From Thermosynechococcaceae cyanobacterium Okahandja (lineage in GTDB: Bacteria; Cyanobacteriota; Cyanobacteriia; Thermosynechococcales; Thermosynechococcaceae): a DNA stretch of 64,000 nucleotides. The notes below the pieces were generated by a model. It made no database searches, was not told where the DNA came from, and saw only the letters and a program-made list of their open reading frames with translations. Shown piece after piece: positions 15,967 to 25,919 of the stretch. Made by a program: the position numbers and the translations under genes. The stretch covers positions 1,116,001-1,180,000 of the forward strand of contig CP136945.1 of assembly GCA_041530395.1 (NCBI GenBank). Direction: 5' to 3'. The stretch's first letter is position 1. The number at the start of each line of letters is the position of its first letter.

Positions 15967-17286
15967 ATGGCTCATTTCTCCCGTCGCCGTTTCTTAGTTA
16001 CTACGGCTGCCACCACTGCCGTGACGCTCCTCTCCCATGGCTGTAGCAGCAACCAGCCAACAACAGAGGTTGCCCAACCCACCACCTTGGCAGAAACCCC
16101 CGAAGTCACCACGGCCAAACTGGGGTTCATTGCCCTGACGGATGCAGCACCCCTGATCATTGCCAAAGAGAAAGGCTATTTTGCTAAGTATGGGATGCCG
16201 GATGTGGAGGTGATTAAACAAGCCTCTTGGGGAGTCACCCGGGACAACTTGGTCCTTGGCTCAGCGGGGGGTGGCATTGATGGGGCGCATATCCTCACGC
16301 CCATGCCCTACCTGATGACTGCTGGCACCATTACCGGTGGCAAAAAGGTGCCCATGTACATCGTGGCGCGCCTTAACACGAACGGGCAAGGTATTTTGTT
16401 GGCCAATACCTACAGAGACCTCAACGTCAGTGCCGATAGCAGCCCCCTCAAAGAGCCGTTTGCAAAACTGCGCGCAGAACTACGTGCCCGTAACCCACAA
16501 GATGACATCAAAGTAGCCATGACCTTTCCGGGAGGCACCCACGACCTGTGGATTCGGTACTGGTTAGCAGCAGGAGGCATTGATCCGGACAAGGACCTTT
16601 CCTTAATTGTGGTGCCACCGCCCCAGATGGTGGCCAATATGAAAACCGGCACGATGGAGGCCTTCTGTGTGGGGGAACCATGGCCGTTGCAGACGGTGAA
16701 CCAGCAGGTGGGGGTGGGTGCCCTCACCACGGGCGAACTCTGGCAAGATCATCCCGAAAAATCCTTTGCCCTGCGCGCCGACTGGGTTGATCAACACCCT
16801 AAAGCCACCAAGGCGCTGTTAATGGCTGTCATGGAGGCGCAGCAGTGGTGTGATCAGGATGCCAATAAGCCGGAAATGGCGCAGATTTTGTCGAAGCGAG
16901 AGTGGTTTAAGGTGCCGGTGGAAGACATTTTAGATCGCTCGCTGGGCAAGTTTAAATTTGGCAATGGCCGCACGCTTGAGGATACCAACCTGATGCAAAA
17001 GTACTGGCGGGATTCTGCCTCTTACCCCTACCAAAGTCACGATCTGTGGTTCCTCACTGAGGATATGCGCTGGGGGTACCTGAGTGCCGATACCGATACC
17101 AAAGCACTGATTCAGGCGGTGAATCGCGAAGACCTGTGGCGTGAGGCGGCAAAGGGTATTGGCGTGCCGGAGGCGGACATTCCCACAACCACCTCGCGGG
17201 GAGTCGAGACCTTTTTTGATGGGGTGGCGTTTGATCCCCAAAATCCGCAGGCGTATCTCAGCAGTTTGGACATTAAGAAGGTCTAG
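15967..17286 (+). CDS. nrtA: Nitrate/nitrite ABC transporter substrate-binding lipoprotein
   Basis: A 439-residue periplasmic binding protein. The N-terminus has a twin-arginine motif (SRRRFLVTT) followed by a hydrophobic stretch and a lipobox-like SHGC, so it is probably exported folded and anchored by lipid. The mature part has the NrtA/CmpA signatures KLGFIALTDAAPLIIAKEKG, FPGGTHDLWIRYWLAAGGI and FCVGEPW. Placement after nirA in an NtcA-driven operon favours nitrate over bicarbonate (CmpA) as ligand. It starts 45 bp after nirA. Confidence 0.93.
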   Translation: MAHFSRRRFLVTTAATTAVTLLSHGCSSNQPTTEVAQPTTLAETPEVTTAKLGFIALTDAAPLIIAKEKGYFAKYGMPDVEVIKQASWGVTRDNLVLGSAGGGIDGAHILTPMPYLMTAGTITGGKKVPMYIVARLNTNGQGILLANTYRDLNVSADSSPLKEPFAKLRAELRARNPQDDIKVAMTFPGGTHDLWIRYWLAAGGIDPDKDLSLIVVPPPQMVANMKTGTMEAFCVGEPWPLQTVNQQVGVGALTTGELWQDHPEKSFALRADWVDQHPKATKALLMAVMEAQQWCDQDANKPEMAQILSKREWFKVPVEDILDRSLGKFKFGNGRTLEDTNLMQKYWRDSASYPYQSHDLWFLTEDMRWGYLSADTDTKALIQAVNREDLWREAAKGIGVPEADIPTTTSRGVETFFDGVAFDPQNPQAYLSSLDIKKV

Positions 17287-17343
17287 CAACGGGCCCGAGC
17301 GCCGTTCACAATTCATTCAGCATTAACAACAGGGGTACAGATA

Positions 17344-18183
17344 ATGGCAAGTAGTTCTTTGAGGGGTTCGCGGCGACAGCGGTGGGTCAAGCGCCTGCAA
17401 GGGTCGCCCCTATGGCGCAAGATCATACTCGGGAGTGTGGGGGTCTTGTGTTTCTTGGCTCTCTGGCAGTTGATTTCTATGGTGGGGTTACTCCGGTTAC
17501 CAACCCCCCTGCAGGTGATTGCCGATACTTGGGATTTAATTATTGACCCCTTTTACGAGGGCAGCGGCAACGATGTTGGCTTGGGCTGGCAAATTCTTTC
17601 CAGTCTGCGACGGGTGGCCATTGGTTTCTCTTTGGCCGCAGTGACGGGCGTGGGGCTGGGAATGCTGATTGGCTCTAGCCGCGTGCTGTACGATGCGGTT
17701 GATCCCATTTTGCAGGTGCTGCGACCGGTGCCCCCTCTGGCGTGGCTGCCGATTTCTTTGGCGGCGCTGCGGGACAATGAGCCTGCGGCTATCTTTGTAA
17801 TTTTTATTACAGCCATCTGGCCGATCATTATCAATACCATTGTGGGTGTGCAGCAAATTCCCAAGGACTACAAAAATGTGGCGCGGGTGCTGCGGCTCTC
17901 CCGTAAGGATTACTTCCTGAACATTCTAGTGCCGGCAACGGTGCCCTACGTGTTTACGGGGTTGCGGATTGGGATTGGCCTCTCATGGTTGGCCATTGTG
18001 GCGGCGGAGATGCTGATTGGCGGTGTGGGTATTGGCTTCTTTATCTGGGATGCCTGGAATAGTTCCCTGATTAGCGAAATTATTGTGGCCGTGATTTATG
18101 TGGGCATTGTGGGGCTGGTGCTGGATCGCTCCGTTGCGTTTGTGGGGCGGCTGCTCAGCCACGGTGATGAGGCTCACTCGTAA
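17344..18183 (+). CDS. nrtB: Nitrate/nitrite ABC transporter permease
   Basis: A 279-residue inner-membrane protein with about six hydrophobic segments and a BPD_transp_1 domain. The EAA-type loop that contacts the ATPases is visible near residues 165-190 (GVQQIPKDYKNVARVLRLSR). It is one of the transport proteins NrtABCD, 57 bp after nrtA and 29 bp before nrtC. Two copies would form the channel. Confidence 0.92.
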   Translation: MASSSLRGSRRQRWVKRLQGSPLWRKIILGSVGVLCFLALWQLISMVGLLRLPTPLQVIADTWDLIIDPFYEGSGNDVGLGWQILSSLRRVAIGFSLAAVTGVGLGMLIGSSRVLYDAVDPILQVLRPVPPLAWLPISLAALRDNEPAAIFVIFITAIWPIIINTIVGVQQIPKDYKNVARVLRLSRKDYFLNILVPATVPYVFTGLRIGIGLSWLAIVAAEMLIGGVGIGFFIWDAWNSSLISEIIVAVIYVGIVGLVLDRSVAFVGRLLSHGDEAHS

Positions 18184-18212
18184 CAGTACTCTTTTCCCTA
18201 TTCCTTATACCT

Positions 18213-20213
18213 ATGGCTAAACCCTTACCTTTCATTGAAATTGACCATGTGGATCAGGTCTTTGATCTAGGCGGCGGCGATCGCTACATTGCCCTGAAGA
18301 ATATCCATCTCAAAATTCAAAAAGGGGAGTTTATCTCCCTTGTGGGCCACTCGGGCTGTGGCAAGTCCACGCTCCTCAACATTATTGCCGGGTTTCAGCG
18401 TGCCACCAGTGGTGGGGTGGTGATGGCGGGGCGGCAGGTGACCGAGCCGGGGCCGGATCGCATGGTGGTGTTCCAAAACTATTCACTGCTGCCGTGGAAG
18501 ACGGTGTACGAGAATGTAGCCCTAGCCGTAGAGGCTGTGCTGACAACTCTTAGCAAATCTGAGCGGCGGGAACGGGTCGAGCAGGCGATTCAGCAGGTTC
18601 ATCTTGGGGCGGCGCGGGATAAGTACCCGGCCCAACTGTCGGGGGGGATGAAACAACGGGTGGCGATCGCCCGGGCCTTGGCAATTCAACCCCAAGTGCT
18701 GCTGTTGGATGAACCCTTTGGGGCGCTGGATGCCCTCACCCGCGGCTCTCTCCAAGACGAGCTGATGCAGGTGTGTCAGGCCACGGGCACGACCTGTATT
18801 ATGGTCACCCACGATGTGGACGAGGCCCTACTGCTCTCGGATCGGGTAGTGCTGCTCACCAACGGGCCGGAGGCCCACATCGGCCAAATTTTGAAGATTC
18901 CCTTTGCCCGTCCCCGCAACCGCCACGATGTGCTCAATCATCCCGGCTACTACGGCCTGCGCAATGAGATGATTGCCTTCCTCAATCAGCAAAAACGCCG
19001 CCCCCCAGCGGCCAAAGCGGTGGTGGCACCGACGACCGCGTCCCTTACGCTGGGGTTTATTCCCCTGATGGACTGCGCCCCCCTCGTGGTGGCCAAGGAA
19101 CTGGGCTTTTTTGCCAAGTACGGCCTTGAGGCGGTAACGCTGCACCGCGAAGAAAGCTGGCAGGATTTGGCGGCGGGGGTGGTGAGTGGTCGCTTGGATG
19201 GGGCACACATGTTGGCGGCCATGCCCATGGCGTTGACCCTAGGGTTAAATGGTCAGCCGCCCCAACCCCTAATGACCTCACTGGTGCTCAGCCGCAACGG
19301 CAATGCCATTACGTTTAGTCAGCAGTTGTGGGAGCAAGGGGTCAAGAGTGCCGAGGATCTGCGCGCCTATATTGACCGCACGGGCGATCGCCCCCGCTTT
19401 GGCATTGTCCACGCCGCCTCCATGCATAACCTGCTGCTGCGCTACTGGTTAGCGGCGGCCAACATTGACCCGGATCAAGACGTAGAGTTGCTGGTGATTC
19501 CACCGCCCCAGATGGTCTATCACCTTAAAACGGGGCACATTAGTGGCTTCTGCGTGGGTCAGCCTTGGAACTCCCATGCGGTTCGCGAAGGCATCGGGGT
19601 GGTCGTGGCGACGGATCTGGATATTTGGCCGGGGCACCCGGAAAAGGTACTGGGGGTGCGGCAGGATTGGGCACAGGCACGACCGGCGCAGCATTTAGCC
19701 CTAGTTAAGGCACTCATTGAAGCCTGTGAGTACTGCGACACCATTAAACAGCGTGCGGAGATTGCCCAGTTGCTGTGTCGGCCCGAGTACGTGGGCTGCA
19801 CTCCCGAAGATGCCTATGCCGGATTTGTCAGTCCCCTGAACTGGGGGGATGGCATTGCCACTGCCTTTCAACCCCGCTTCCACCAGTTTTATGTGGATCG
19901 CTCCCCCTGTCCGGGGCGAGTGGAGGGGCTGTGGATCATGACCCAACTGGCACGCTGGCAACTCACTCCTTTTGCCCAAAATTGGTTGGAAATTGTCGAA
20001 CAGGTGCGGCGGGTGGATCTCTTTGGAGCCGCCGCCCGCGATCTCAAGGTGGTGGATAACGAGCCAGATCGCCGTCCCTTTGCCCTCTTTGATGGGGTGG
20101 TGTTTGATCCTGACCACCCCCTTGCCTATATCGAAGCAGCCCCGATTCGGCGTGCCCTCGATATTCAAACCATTGTTACTGGGGCTGGGGAATCCTCACC
20201 CGTGACCGTTTAA
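18213..20213 (+). CDS. nrtC: Nitrate transporter ATPase fused to an NrtA-like regulatory domain
   Basis: A 666-residue two-part protein. The ATPase (about residues 1-265) has Walker A GHSGCGKST, signature LSGGMKQR and Walker [12 protein letters not shown]. After a short linker, residues about 285-655 repeat the NrtA fold (LGFIPLMDCAPLVVAKELGF, FCVGQPW). In known NrtC proteins this domain lets ammonium or nitrogen status shut down nitrate uptake. No signal peptide precedes it, so the binding domain stays in the cytoplasm. Ordinary for cyanobacteria and complete. Confidence 0.95.
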   Translation: MAKPLPFIEIDHVDQVFDLGGGDRYIALKNIHLKIQKGEFISLVGHSGCGKSTLLNIIAGFQRATSGGVVMAGRQVTEPGPDRMVVFQNYSLLPWKTVYENVALAVEAVLTTLSKSERRERVEQAIQQVHLGAARDKYPAQLSGGMKQRVAIARALAIQPQVLLLDEPFGALDALTRGSLQDELMQVCQATGTTCIMVTHDVDEALLLSDRVVLLTNGPEAHIGQILKIPFARPRNRHDVLNHPGYYGLRNEMIAFLNQQKRRPPAAKAVVAPTTASLTLGFIPLMDCAPLVVAKELGFFAKYGLEAVTLHREESWQDLAAGVVSGRLDGAHMLAAMPMALTLGLNGQPPQPLMTSLVLSRNGNAITFSQQLWEQGVKSAEDLRAYIDRTGDRPRFGIVHAASMHNLLLRYWLAAANIDPDQDVELLVIPPPQMVYHLKTGHISGFCVGQPWNSHAVREGIGVVVATDLDIWPGHPEKVLGVRQDWAQARPAQHLALVKALIEACEYCDTIKQRAEIAQLLCRPEYVGCTPEDAYAGFVSPLNWGDGIATAFQPRFHQFYVDRSPCPGRVEGLWIMTQLARWQLTPFAQNWLEIVEQVRRVDLFGAAARDLKVVDNEPDRRPFALFDGVVFDPDHPLAYIEAAPIRRALDIQTIVTGAGESSPVTV

Positions 20214-20246
20214 CCGTTGTCCTTTACGTTGAACCCACTGAGCGCT

Positions 20247-21062
20247 ATGGAAACTCTCTACCGTCTTGACCCACACCTGAGTGCCACCTGCCACCTTGTC
20301 ATTGATGGGGTGAGCAAAATCTACCCCACCCCTACGGGTTCCCATGTGGTGCTCGAGGATATTTATCTGGAGGTGAACAGGGGTGAGTTTGTCTGTCTGA
20401 TTGGCCATTCCGGCTGCGGCAAAACAACCCTGCTGAATATGGTGGCAGGCTTCACCACGCCTAGCCGTGGCCACATTTCCCTTAATGGTGCCCCTGTGCA
20501 ACAGCCCGGACCGGATCGGATGATGGTGTTTCAGAACTATGCGCTGCTACCGTGGCTGACGACCTACCAAAATATTGAACTGGCGGTGAAGTCGGTGTAT
20601 CCCCACAAGACGCGCCAACGGCGGCGGCAGATTGTGGAAGAGCACCTCGAACTCGTCGGCCTCAGTGCTGCTGCCCATAAACGCCCCGGTCAATTGTCGG
20701 GGGGCATGAAACAGCGGGTGGCGATCGCCCGTGCCCTTGCCATCCGCCCGCAAATGCTAATTTTAGACGAGCCGTTTGGTGCCCTCGATGCCATCACCAA
20801 GGAAGAGCTACAGGATGAACTCCTGAAAATTTGGCGGCTCCACAAGCTAACGGTGTTAATGATTACCCACGACATTGACGAAGCCCTCTACCTCGCGGAT
20901 CGGGTGGTGATGATGACCAATGGACCTGCCGCCCACATCGGTGACATCCTGACCATTCCTTTTCCGCGGCCGCGGCGGCGATCGCAACTCCTTGAAGACC
21001 CGCAGTACTACGATCTGCGCAACCAAGTCGTGGACTTTTTGTACACCCGTTTTGGGCACTAG
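20247..21062 (+). CDS. nrtD: Nitrate transporter ATPase
   Basis: About 271 residues. A single ABC ATPase domain partnering NrtC: Walker [11 protein letters not shown]-loop [11 protein letters not shown], signature LSGGMKQR, Walker [13 protein letters not shown], and the H-loop [10 protein letters not shown] chose ATG 20247; TTG 20217, four bases after the nrtC stop, is also in frame and would add ten residues. Seven bases separate it from narB. Confidence 0.93.
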   Translation: METLYRLDPHLSATCHLVIDGVSKIYPTPTGSHVVLEDIYLEVNRGEFVCLIGHSGCGKTTLLNMVAGFTTPSRGHISLNGAPVQQPGPDRMMVFQNYALLPWLTTYQNIELAVKSVYPHKTRQRRRQIVEEHLELVGLSAAAHKRPGQLSGGMKQRVAIARALAIRPQMLILDEPFGALDAITKEELQDELLKIWRLHKLTVLMITHDIDEALYLADRVVMMTNGPAAHIGDILTIPFPRPRRRSQLLEDPQYYDLRNQVVDFLYTRFGH

Positions 21063-21069
21063 GGCAGCC

Positions 21070-23514
21070 ATGAATACCTCAAGGGAGTGGCCGCAGCTTG
21101 GCTCATTGGCGGTACAGTCTAGCCGTTATCTGTGTTACTACCGCAACAGCAGCACCGACATTCAGCAGATTAGCCTCTCCAATCAGCCCTCATGGCAGCG
21201 GGTTCTGTTTCCGGGGCAGCAGCTTTTGTTTCACGGCGATGCCACCGCTCACCTTGTTGTGACCACTGCCCGGGGGGTCAACTACTATCCCTGTACCGAA
21301 CTGCAAGTCCAGGAAAAAAATCGGCGGGTGAATCCGCCAGCGGCGGCGGTTACCTCCCTTTGCCCCTACTGTGGGGTTGGCTGTGGTCTAGAGGCAGTTC
21401 CCCAGGGCAATACCTTTAAGATCCGCGGCGATCGCCAGCATCCTTCTTCCCAAGGCATGGTCTGTGTGAAGGGGGCAACGGTGTTAGAGTCCCTTGAGCG
21501 CGATCGCTTGGCCTATCCCCTGTGGCGGGAACGGCTTGATCAACCCTTTACGGTCATCTCGTGGGATGAAGCCATCACCCGCTTGGTGCAGCGACTGCAA
21601 TGGGTACGGCGCGAGCAGGGAGCCGACGCAATTTGCATGTACGGCTCCGGCCAATTCCAGACGGAAGACTACTACGTGGCCCAAAAACTGATCAAGGGCT
21701 GTCTGGGCACGAATAACTTCGATGCCAACTCCCGCCTGTGTATGTCTTCCGCCGTATCCGCCTACGTTGGCAGCTTTGGCGCGGATGGCCCCCCCTGCTG
21801 CTACGAGGATCTGGAGGCCACCGACTGCGCCTTTCTTATTGGCACCAACACCGCCGAGTGCCACCCAATTGTCTTTAACCGACTGCGGAATCACCACAAA
21901 CGCCACCGCCATGTGAAGTTAATTGTGGTGGATCCGCGTCGCACCGCCACCGCCGAAGTGGCCGACCTGCACCTTGCCATTCGCCCGGGCACCGACATTG
22001 ATTTGCTTCACGGCATCGGCCATTTACTGCTGAAGTGGGGGCACATGGATGCCGAATTTATTGAAGAGTGTACCAATGGCTTTGCCGACTACGTCAAACT
22101 CCTTGAGGGATACCCACCAGAGTGGGTAGCGCAGCGCTGTGGCATTAGCCAAACAGATCTGGAGCAGGCGGCTCGCTACTGGGGACACGCCCAAGCCGTA
22201 CTCTCCCTGTGGTCGATGGGCATTAATCAATCCTCGGAGGGCACCGCTAAAGCCCGCTGCCTCATCAACCTACACCTGTTAACGGGGCAAATTGGCCGCC
22301 CGGGGAGTGGCCCCTTTTCCCTGACCGGGCAACCCAATGCCATGGGTGGGCGGGAAGCGGGGGGACTGTCCCATCTGTTGCCAGGTTACCGTTTTGTCAC
22401 CAACCCGCAACATCGCCAAGAGGTAGAAGCGTTTTGGGGGTTACCCCATGGACATATGAGCGATCGCCCCGGTCGCACTACATGGCAGATGGTGGAAGGC
22501 TTAGAGCGAGGTGAGATTGGTGTATTCTGGATTGCCGCCACCAATCCGGTGGTGAGCCTGCCCCACCTTGAGCGGGTCAAGGCCGCCTTTCTTAAGTCGC
22601 CGTTTACGGTTTATCAGGATGCTTACTTTCCCACGGAAACCGCTGCCTACGCCCACCTGATCTTACCGGCTGCCCAGTGGAGCGAAAAAACCGGTGTCAT
22701 GACCAACTCGGAACGGCGGGTCACCCTTGCGCGCGCCTTTCGCACGCCGCCGGGACTAGCCCGTGCCGACTGGGAAATTTTTGCCGAAGTGGGGCGACGC
22801 TTGGGCTATGGCCAGCTTTTTAACTTTGCCGATGCCGCCGCTGTCTATGCCGAGTTTGTGCAGTTAACGGCGGGTCGCCCCTGCGATCAGTCGGGGCTAA
22901 GTCACGACCGCTTAACCCGCTTGGGGGCGCTGCAATGGCCATGTCCGGCTGGCTCTAGTGATGAAGAGGCTACAGCGCCTAAACGCCTTTATACCGACTG
23001 GCGATTTGCCACCCCTGATGGCCGCGCTCGCTTCTGTGTTGAGCACAGTCGCGGTGTGGCCGAAGCCACCGATGCCGTCTATAGCTTTACGTTAACCACA
23101 GGCCGCCTCTACGGCCACTGGCACACCCAAACCCGCACCGGTCGGATTGCTAAAATTCAAAAAATGCACCCAGAACCGTTCCTAGAAATGCACCCAACGG
23201 ATGCGGCTAACCTCCATCTCAAGGATGGCGATTGGGTCGAGGTGCGATCGCGCCGTGGCGTTGTTTGCCTACCCATTACCGTCACCCGCGCCATTCGACC
23301 GGGCACCCTGTTTATACCCATGCACTGGGGGTTTCTCTTTGCCGAGAGTGCCGAGGCCAATCAACTCACCCATCCCACCGTTTGTCCGATCTCGCACCAA
23401 CCGGAACTCAAAGCCTGTGCGGTGCAGGTTCTTCCCCTACGCTTACGTCATGCCCCCCTGCCCTCTGGCATCTCACAGCAAGGGCAGGAAACGGGTATCC
23501 TACTGAAGCCCTAG
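21070..23514 (+). CDS. narB: Ferredoxin-nitrate reductase with an N-terminal DUF1830-like domain
   Basis: An 814-residue molybdopterin enzyme reducing nitrate to nitrite with ferredoxin. The 4Fe-4S site is CPYCGVGCG (Cys 98, 101, 105) plus a later Cys in GMVCVKG. Mo-bisMGD binding stretches ([39 protein letters not shown]) and the C-terminal molydopterin dinucleotide domain ([19 protein letters not shown]) are complete. Usual NarB begins near the first Cys. Here about 95 residues precede it, and residues 18-80 ([33 protein letters not shown]) resemble the small cyanobacterial DUF1830 family. GTG 21328, in frame with AGGA 13 bp upstream, could start a normal-length NarB. An earlier in-frame start inside nrtD (20992) is unlikely. 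Confidence 0.93.
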   Translation: MNTSREWPQLGSLAVQSSRYLCYYRNSSTDIQQISLSNQPSWQRVLFPGQQLLFHGDATAHLVVTTARGVNYYPCTELQVQEKNRRVNPPAAAVTSLCPYCGVGCGLEAVPQGNTFKIRGDRQHPSSQGMVCVKGATVLESLERDRLAYPLWRERLDQPFTVISWDEAITRLVQRLQWVRREQGADAICMYGSGQFQTEDYYVAQKLIKGCLGTNNFDANSRLCMSSAVSAYVGSFGADGPPCCYEDLEATDCAFLIGTNTAECHPIVFNRLRNHHKRHRHVKLIVVDPRRTATAEVADLHLAIRPGTDIDLLHGIGHLLLKWGHMDAEFIEECTNGFADYVKLLEGYPPEWVAQRCGISQTDLEQAARYWGHAQAVLSLWSMGINQSSEGTAKARCLINLHLLTGQIGRPGSGPFSLTGQPNAMGGREAGGLSHLLPGYRFVTNPQHRQEVEAFWGLPHGHMSDRPGRTTWQMVEGLERGEIGVFWIAATNPVVSLPHLERVKAAFLKSPFTVYQDAYFPTETAAYAHLILPAAQWSEKTGVMTNSERRVTLARAFRTPPGLARADWEIFAEVGRRLGYGQLFNFADAAAVYAEFVQLTAGRPCDQSGLSHDRLTRLGALQWPCPAGSSDEEATAPKRLYTDWRFATPDGRARFCVEHSRGVAEATDAVYSFTLTTGRLYGHWHTQTRTGRIAKIQKMHPEPFLEMHPTDAANLHLKDGDWVEVRSRRGVVCLPITVTRAIRPGTLFIPMHWGFLFAESAEANQLTHPTVCPISHQPELKACAVQVLPLRLRHAPLPSGISQQGQETGILLKP

Positions 23515-23542
23515 TTGGTTGTTCGTTTTTTTGGGGATTGCG

Positions 23543-24016
23543 ATGATGTCTTACTTCTTTGATTTTGAGGCGGAGTTTACGGCCTCCTTGCGCTGCATTC
23601 CCATGGTTGTTCGCTACAAGCTCGACCGCTGCGGCATCAAGTTAAAGCTGATTCACTGGCACCAACTGTCCCACGACCAACGGCAGTGGCTGGTGATAAC
23701 CCCCTGCGATCGCCCCGAGGAGCAGGAGCACTATCGTCAGCAACTACGGGACTGGGTGACGGCCAGCCATGGTACGCCCCCCGGCGATCTGGCAGTTCCC
23801 GAAACCTTTGAGTGGGAGATCACCAACGCCATTCCGGAAACCGTGCAGCAGCAACTGCAACGGGAGAACATCCCTCCCTTTACGGTTGAACAATGGGCCG
23901 CCCTCACGCCCCTACAGCGCTTTGCCCTCGTCAAACTCAGCCAGCCCGGCCACGAAAATCGCAACTTTGCGCCCGCACTGCACGAATTTGGCCTTGTGCC
24001 TCAGCCCCACGCCTAA
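23543..24016 (+). CDS. narM: Nitrate reductase maturation protein NarM
   Basis: About 157 residues, beginning MMSYFFDFEAEFTASLRCIP. It matches the cyanobacterial nitrate-reductase-associated protein family: LRCIPMVVRYKLDRCGIKL, LITPCDRPEE-like stretch, and the C-terminal LTPLQRFALVKLSQPGHENRNF. NarM is required for active NarB in Synechococcus but is not an electron carrier. Last gene of the nir operon, 28 bp after narB. ATG 23543 or 23546 is the likely start; GGGG lies upstream. It overlaps ccmO tail to tail by 4 bp. Confidence 0.88.
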   Translation: MMSYFFDFEAEFTASLRCIPMVVRYKLDRCGIKLKLIHWHQLSHDQRQWLVITPCDRPEEQEHYRQQLRDWVTASHGTPPGDLAVPETFEWEITNAIPETVQQQLQRENIPPFTVEQWAALTPLQRFALVKLSQPGHENRNFAPALHEFGLVPQPHA

Positions 24017-24795
24017 TCCCTAGGGGGCTCCAAGGGGACTGCTTCCGGCAGTGTCTCCACGGATACGGTGTCTTGGGGAGCCGCCTGTAGCACCAGCGGC
24101 TCGGTTTCTTTTTGCTTGAGGTTGAGCGGCAGTTGCAGCGGCCGCAACTCTTTTTGTAGCGCCGGGGCAAGGGGCAGCGACTGATCCAAGTCTTCGAGGG
24201 GGCGGGGCACCAGCATCACCGCGTGCAGTTCGCCAATCCGATCCGCTTCTGCCATCCCCGCCTCAAGGGCAATGGCGGTATTCGAGGCGGTACCACGGAT
24301 AATGGCGGTACACAAACCAGCGCCAATGGTTTCGTAGGCCGTTAACATGACATCCGCCGCCTTCAACATGGCATCGGCAGCCCCCACCATAGCCGGAAAG
24401 CCGCGTGTTTCTAGCAGTCCTACTGCATGGCTACTCAGGCGATGTCCACGCGAGCCGGTGGCTAACTGAGCCAGCAGACTACCAATGGGTAAAATTTTCT
24501 CAAGGTTGGGGTCTGGCCGTGGAATCACCAAGGTACTCAGTTCTTGGCCAAACTGCTGCGCTCGCTCTGCTCCCTCTTCAACGGCAAGGCGCACATCGGC
24601 AATCCGTCCGCGCACAATGGCGGTGCAGTGGCCGCTGCCAATTTTTTCATAGCCCACCAGCAGTACATCCGATGACTTCAGCATGTGATCGGCAATGCCA
24701 ACAATTGCTGGAAAGCTCTGGGCTGAAATCAGTCCCAAGGCTAAATCGGTAAAGTTACGGCCCTGCTCCATAGGGGTGTCGGCTCTGTGCTGCAC
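24013..24795 (-). CDS. ccmO: Carboxysome shell protein CcmO, tandem BMC domains
   Basis: A 260-residue protein with two bacterial-microcompartment domains, about residues 15-100 and 120-205. Each shows ALGLIS/AVGLLETRGFPA(I/M)VGAADAMLKAADV and the pore-side G.G.CTAI.RG stretch. Pseudo-hexameric CcmO forms part of the beta-carboxysome shell that encloses Rubisco and carbonic anhydrase. A tail of about 55 residues rich in Pro, Leu and Gln follows. The gene is away from any ccmKLMN cluster in this window, 10 bp after coaX, apparently in an operon with cyAbrB. Confidence 0.92.
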   Translation of the reverse strand: MQHRADTPMEQGRNFTDLALGLISAQSFPAIVGIADHMLKSSDVLLVGYEKIGSGHCTAIVRGRIADVRLAVEEGAERAQQFGQELSTLVIPRPDPNLEKILPIGSLLAQLATGSRGHRLSSHAVGLLETRGFPAMVGAADAMLKAADVMLTAYETIGAGLCTAIIRGTASNTAIALEAGMAEADRIGELHAVMLVPRPLEDLDQSLPLAPALQKELRPLQLPLNLKQKETEPLVLQAAPQDTVSVETLPEAVPLEPPRD

Positions 24796-24805
24796 GCTGC
24801 TTTTT

Positions 24806-25528
24806 TTATCTTAGCTGTTGGTTGCGAATGGCACGAATCCCCCAAAAGGCCAGATGCTCATCTGTGTGCCAAGCATGACCAGCAAAATCGGTGGCAACCA
24901 GCGACTCAATAAAGGCGCGATCGCCCCCAGTAATCAGCACGGTGCCCCTCGGATAGGTCGCGTAAAAGGCGCCGAGGTAACTTTGCACAATAGCCGCCAT
25001 GCCAAAATACAAGCCACTTTCAATGGCACTTGGGGTAGTGACTGCCCAGCGGGGCGGTACCTGTTGCGGAATGGGCACCAAGGGCAACGCCGCCGTACCG
25101 TCTGCCAAGGCGCGCGCCATCATCCCAGCACCGGGTAGAATTGCGCCGCCCGCAAATGCACCGGCTGTGTCGGCAAGGGTAAAGGTTAGGGCCGTTCCGG
25201 CATCCACCACGCACACCGGCGCACCGTAAACTTGGAGCGCTCCCCACAGCGCGAGGGCACGATCCAACCCTAGGGTGGGGTATAGCTGCGGCATGGGAAT
25301 ATCCGCCAAGCTGAGGCGGGTGGCATTCGGGCTAAGCTGCTCTAGGGGAGTGCGGCCAACACTCACACCCCAGCACTCGCGATCGCGCACTAAACGTAAT
25401 TCTGGGGGTAGCACATCCTCAGGGGCAAGGTGCCAACACTGCACCAGTGCGGCGCCGTGAAATACCCCCCAGTGGTGACGGCTATTGCCAATAACAACCG
25501 CTGTCCATACATCACTCGTTGTTACCAT
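24806..25528 (-). CDS. coaX: Type III pantothenate kinase
   Basis: About 240 residues from ATG 25528. Phosphorylates pantothenate in the first step of coenzyme A synthesis. Motifs are VVIGNSRHHWG (phosphate-binding loop, with Ile in place of the more usual Asp-x-Gly lead), DAGTALTFTL, GGAILPGAGMMARAL and LITGGDR. The start codon overlaps the end of the cyAbrB gene by 17 bp, so the two are translated from one message. Earlier in-frame starts (to 25597) would lie well inside that gene. panB of the same pathway is at 26753-27544. Confidence 0.88.
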   Translation of the reverse strand: MVTTSDVWTAVVIGNSRHHWGVFHGAALVQCWHLAPEDVLPPELRLVRDRECWGVSVGRTPLEQLSPNATRLSLADIPMPQLYPTLGLDRALALWGALQVYGAPVCVVDAGTALTFTLADTAGAFAGGAILPGAGMMARALADGTAALPLVPIPQQVPPRWAVTTPSAIESGLYFGMAAIVQSYLGAFYATYPRGTVLITGGDRAFIESLVATDFAGHAWHTDEHLAFWGIRAIRNQQLR

Positions 25529-25919
25529 TAACGCCATCCGGCTCCCCCGCCTCAAGTTGGTAGAGGTGGATATGCTTATAACCCCGCTTAATGACAAAGG
25601 TGTCCCCCGGCTTCAGATTCATTGCCTTGGTGTAGGCTGGGCCAATCACAATTTGGCCATTTTGATGCACACTAACCCGATAGGAGGGCGATCGCCCCCG
25701 ACCCTTAGGATGATGATTAGAGTCGTTCTCAGGATCGAGCGCTACCCCCTGTGCCTCTAAAATGGCACTGTAAAATTTTGATAGATTGACCTTTACCTCA
25801 CCAGATTTGGTTACACGGTAATAACCACAGAGTTTTGCTGCCTCTTTACGGGTGGTCTGGCCAATCTCCTTGAGGCGTTGTAGCAAGGCCTTACCGGTTA
25901 AGGGGTTAGGTTTCTCCAT
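25512..25919 (-). CDS. cyAbrB-family transcriptional regulator, cyAbrB2-like
   Basis: A 135-residue protein with the cyanobacterial layout: an N-terminal LTGKALLQRLKEIGQTTRKEAAKLCGYYRVTKSG helical part and a C-terminal AbrB-type DNA-binding beta fold (SYRVSVHQNGQIVIGPAYTKAMNLKPGDTFVI). cyAbrB proteins are essential or global regulators of carbon and nitrogen genes. The opening LTGKALL and LEAQGVALDPE favour the cyAbrB2 (Sll0822-like) branch; cyAbrB1 remains possible. AAGGAT precedes the start. It is followed by coaX and ccmO, an odd but tight arrangement. Confidence 0.85.
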   Translation of the reverse strand: MEKPNPLTGKALLQRLKEIGQTTRKEAAKLCGYYRVTKSGEVKVNLSKFYSAILEAQGVALDPENDSNHHPKGRGRSPSYRVSVHQNGQIVIGPAYTKAMNLKPGDTFVIKRGYKHIHLYQLEAGEPDGVNGNNE

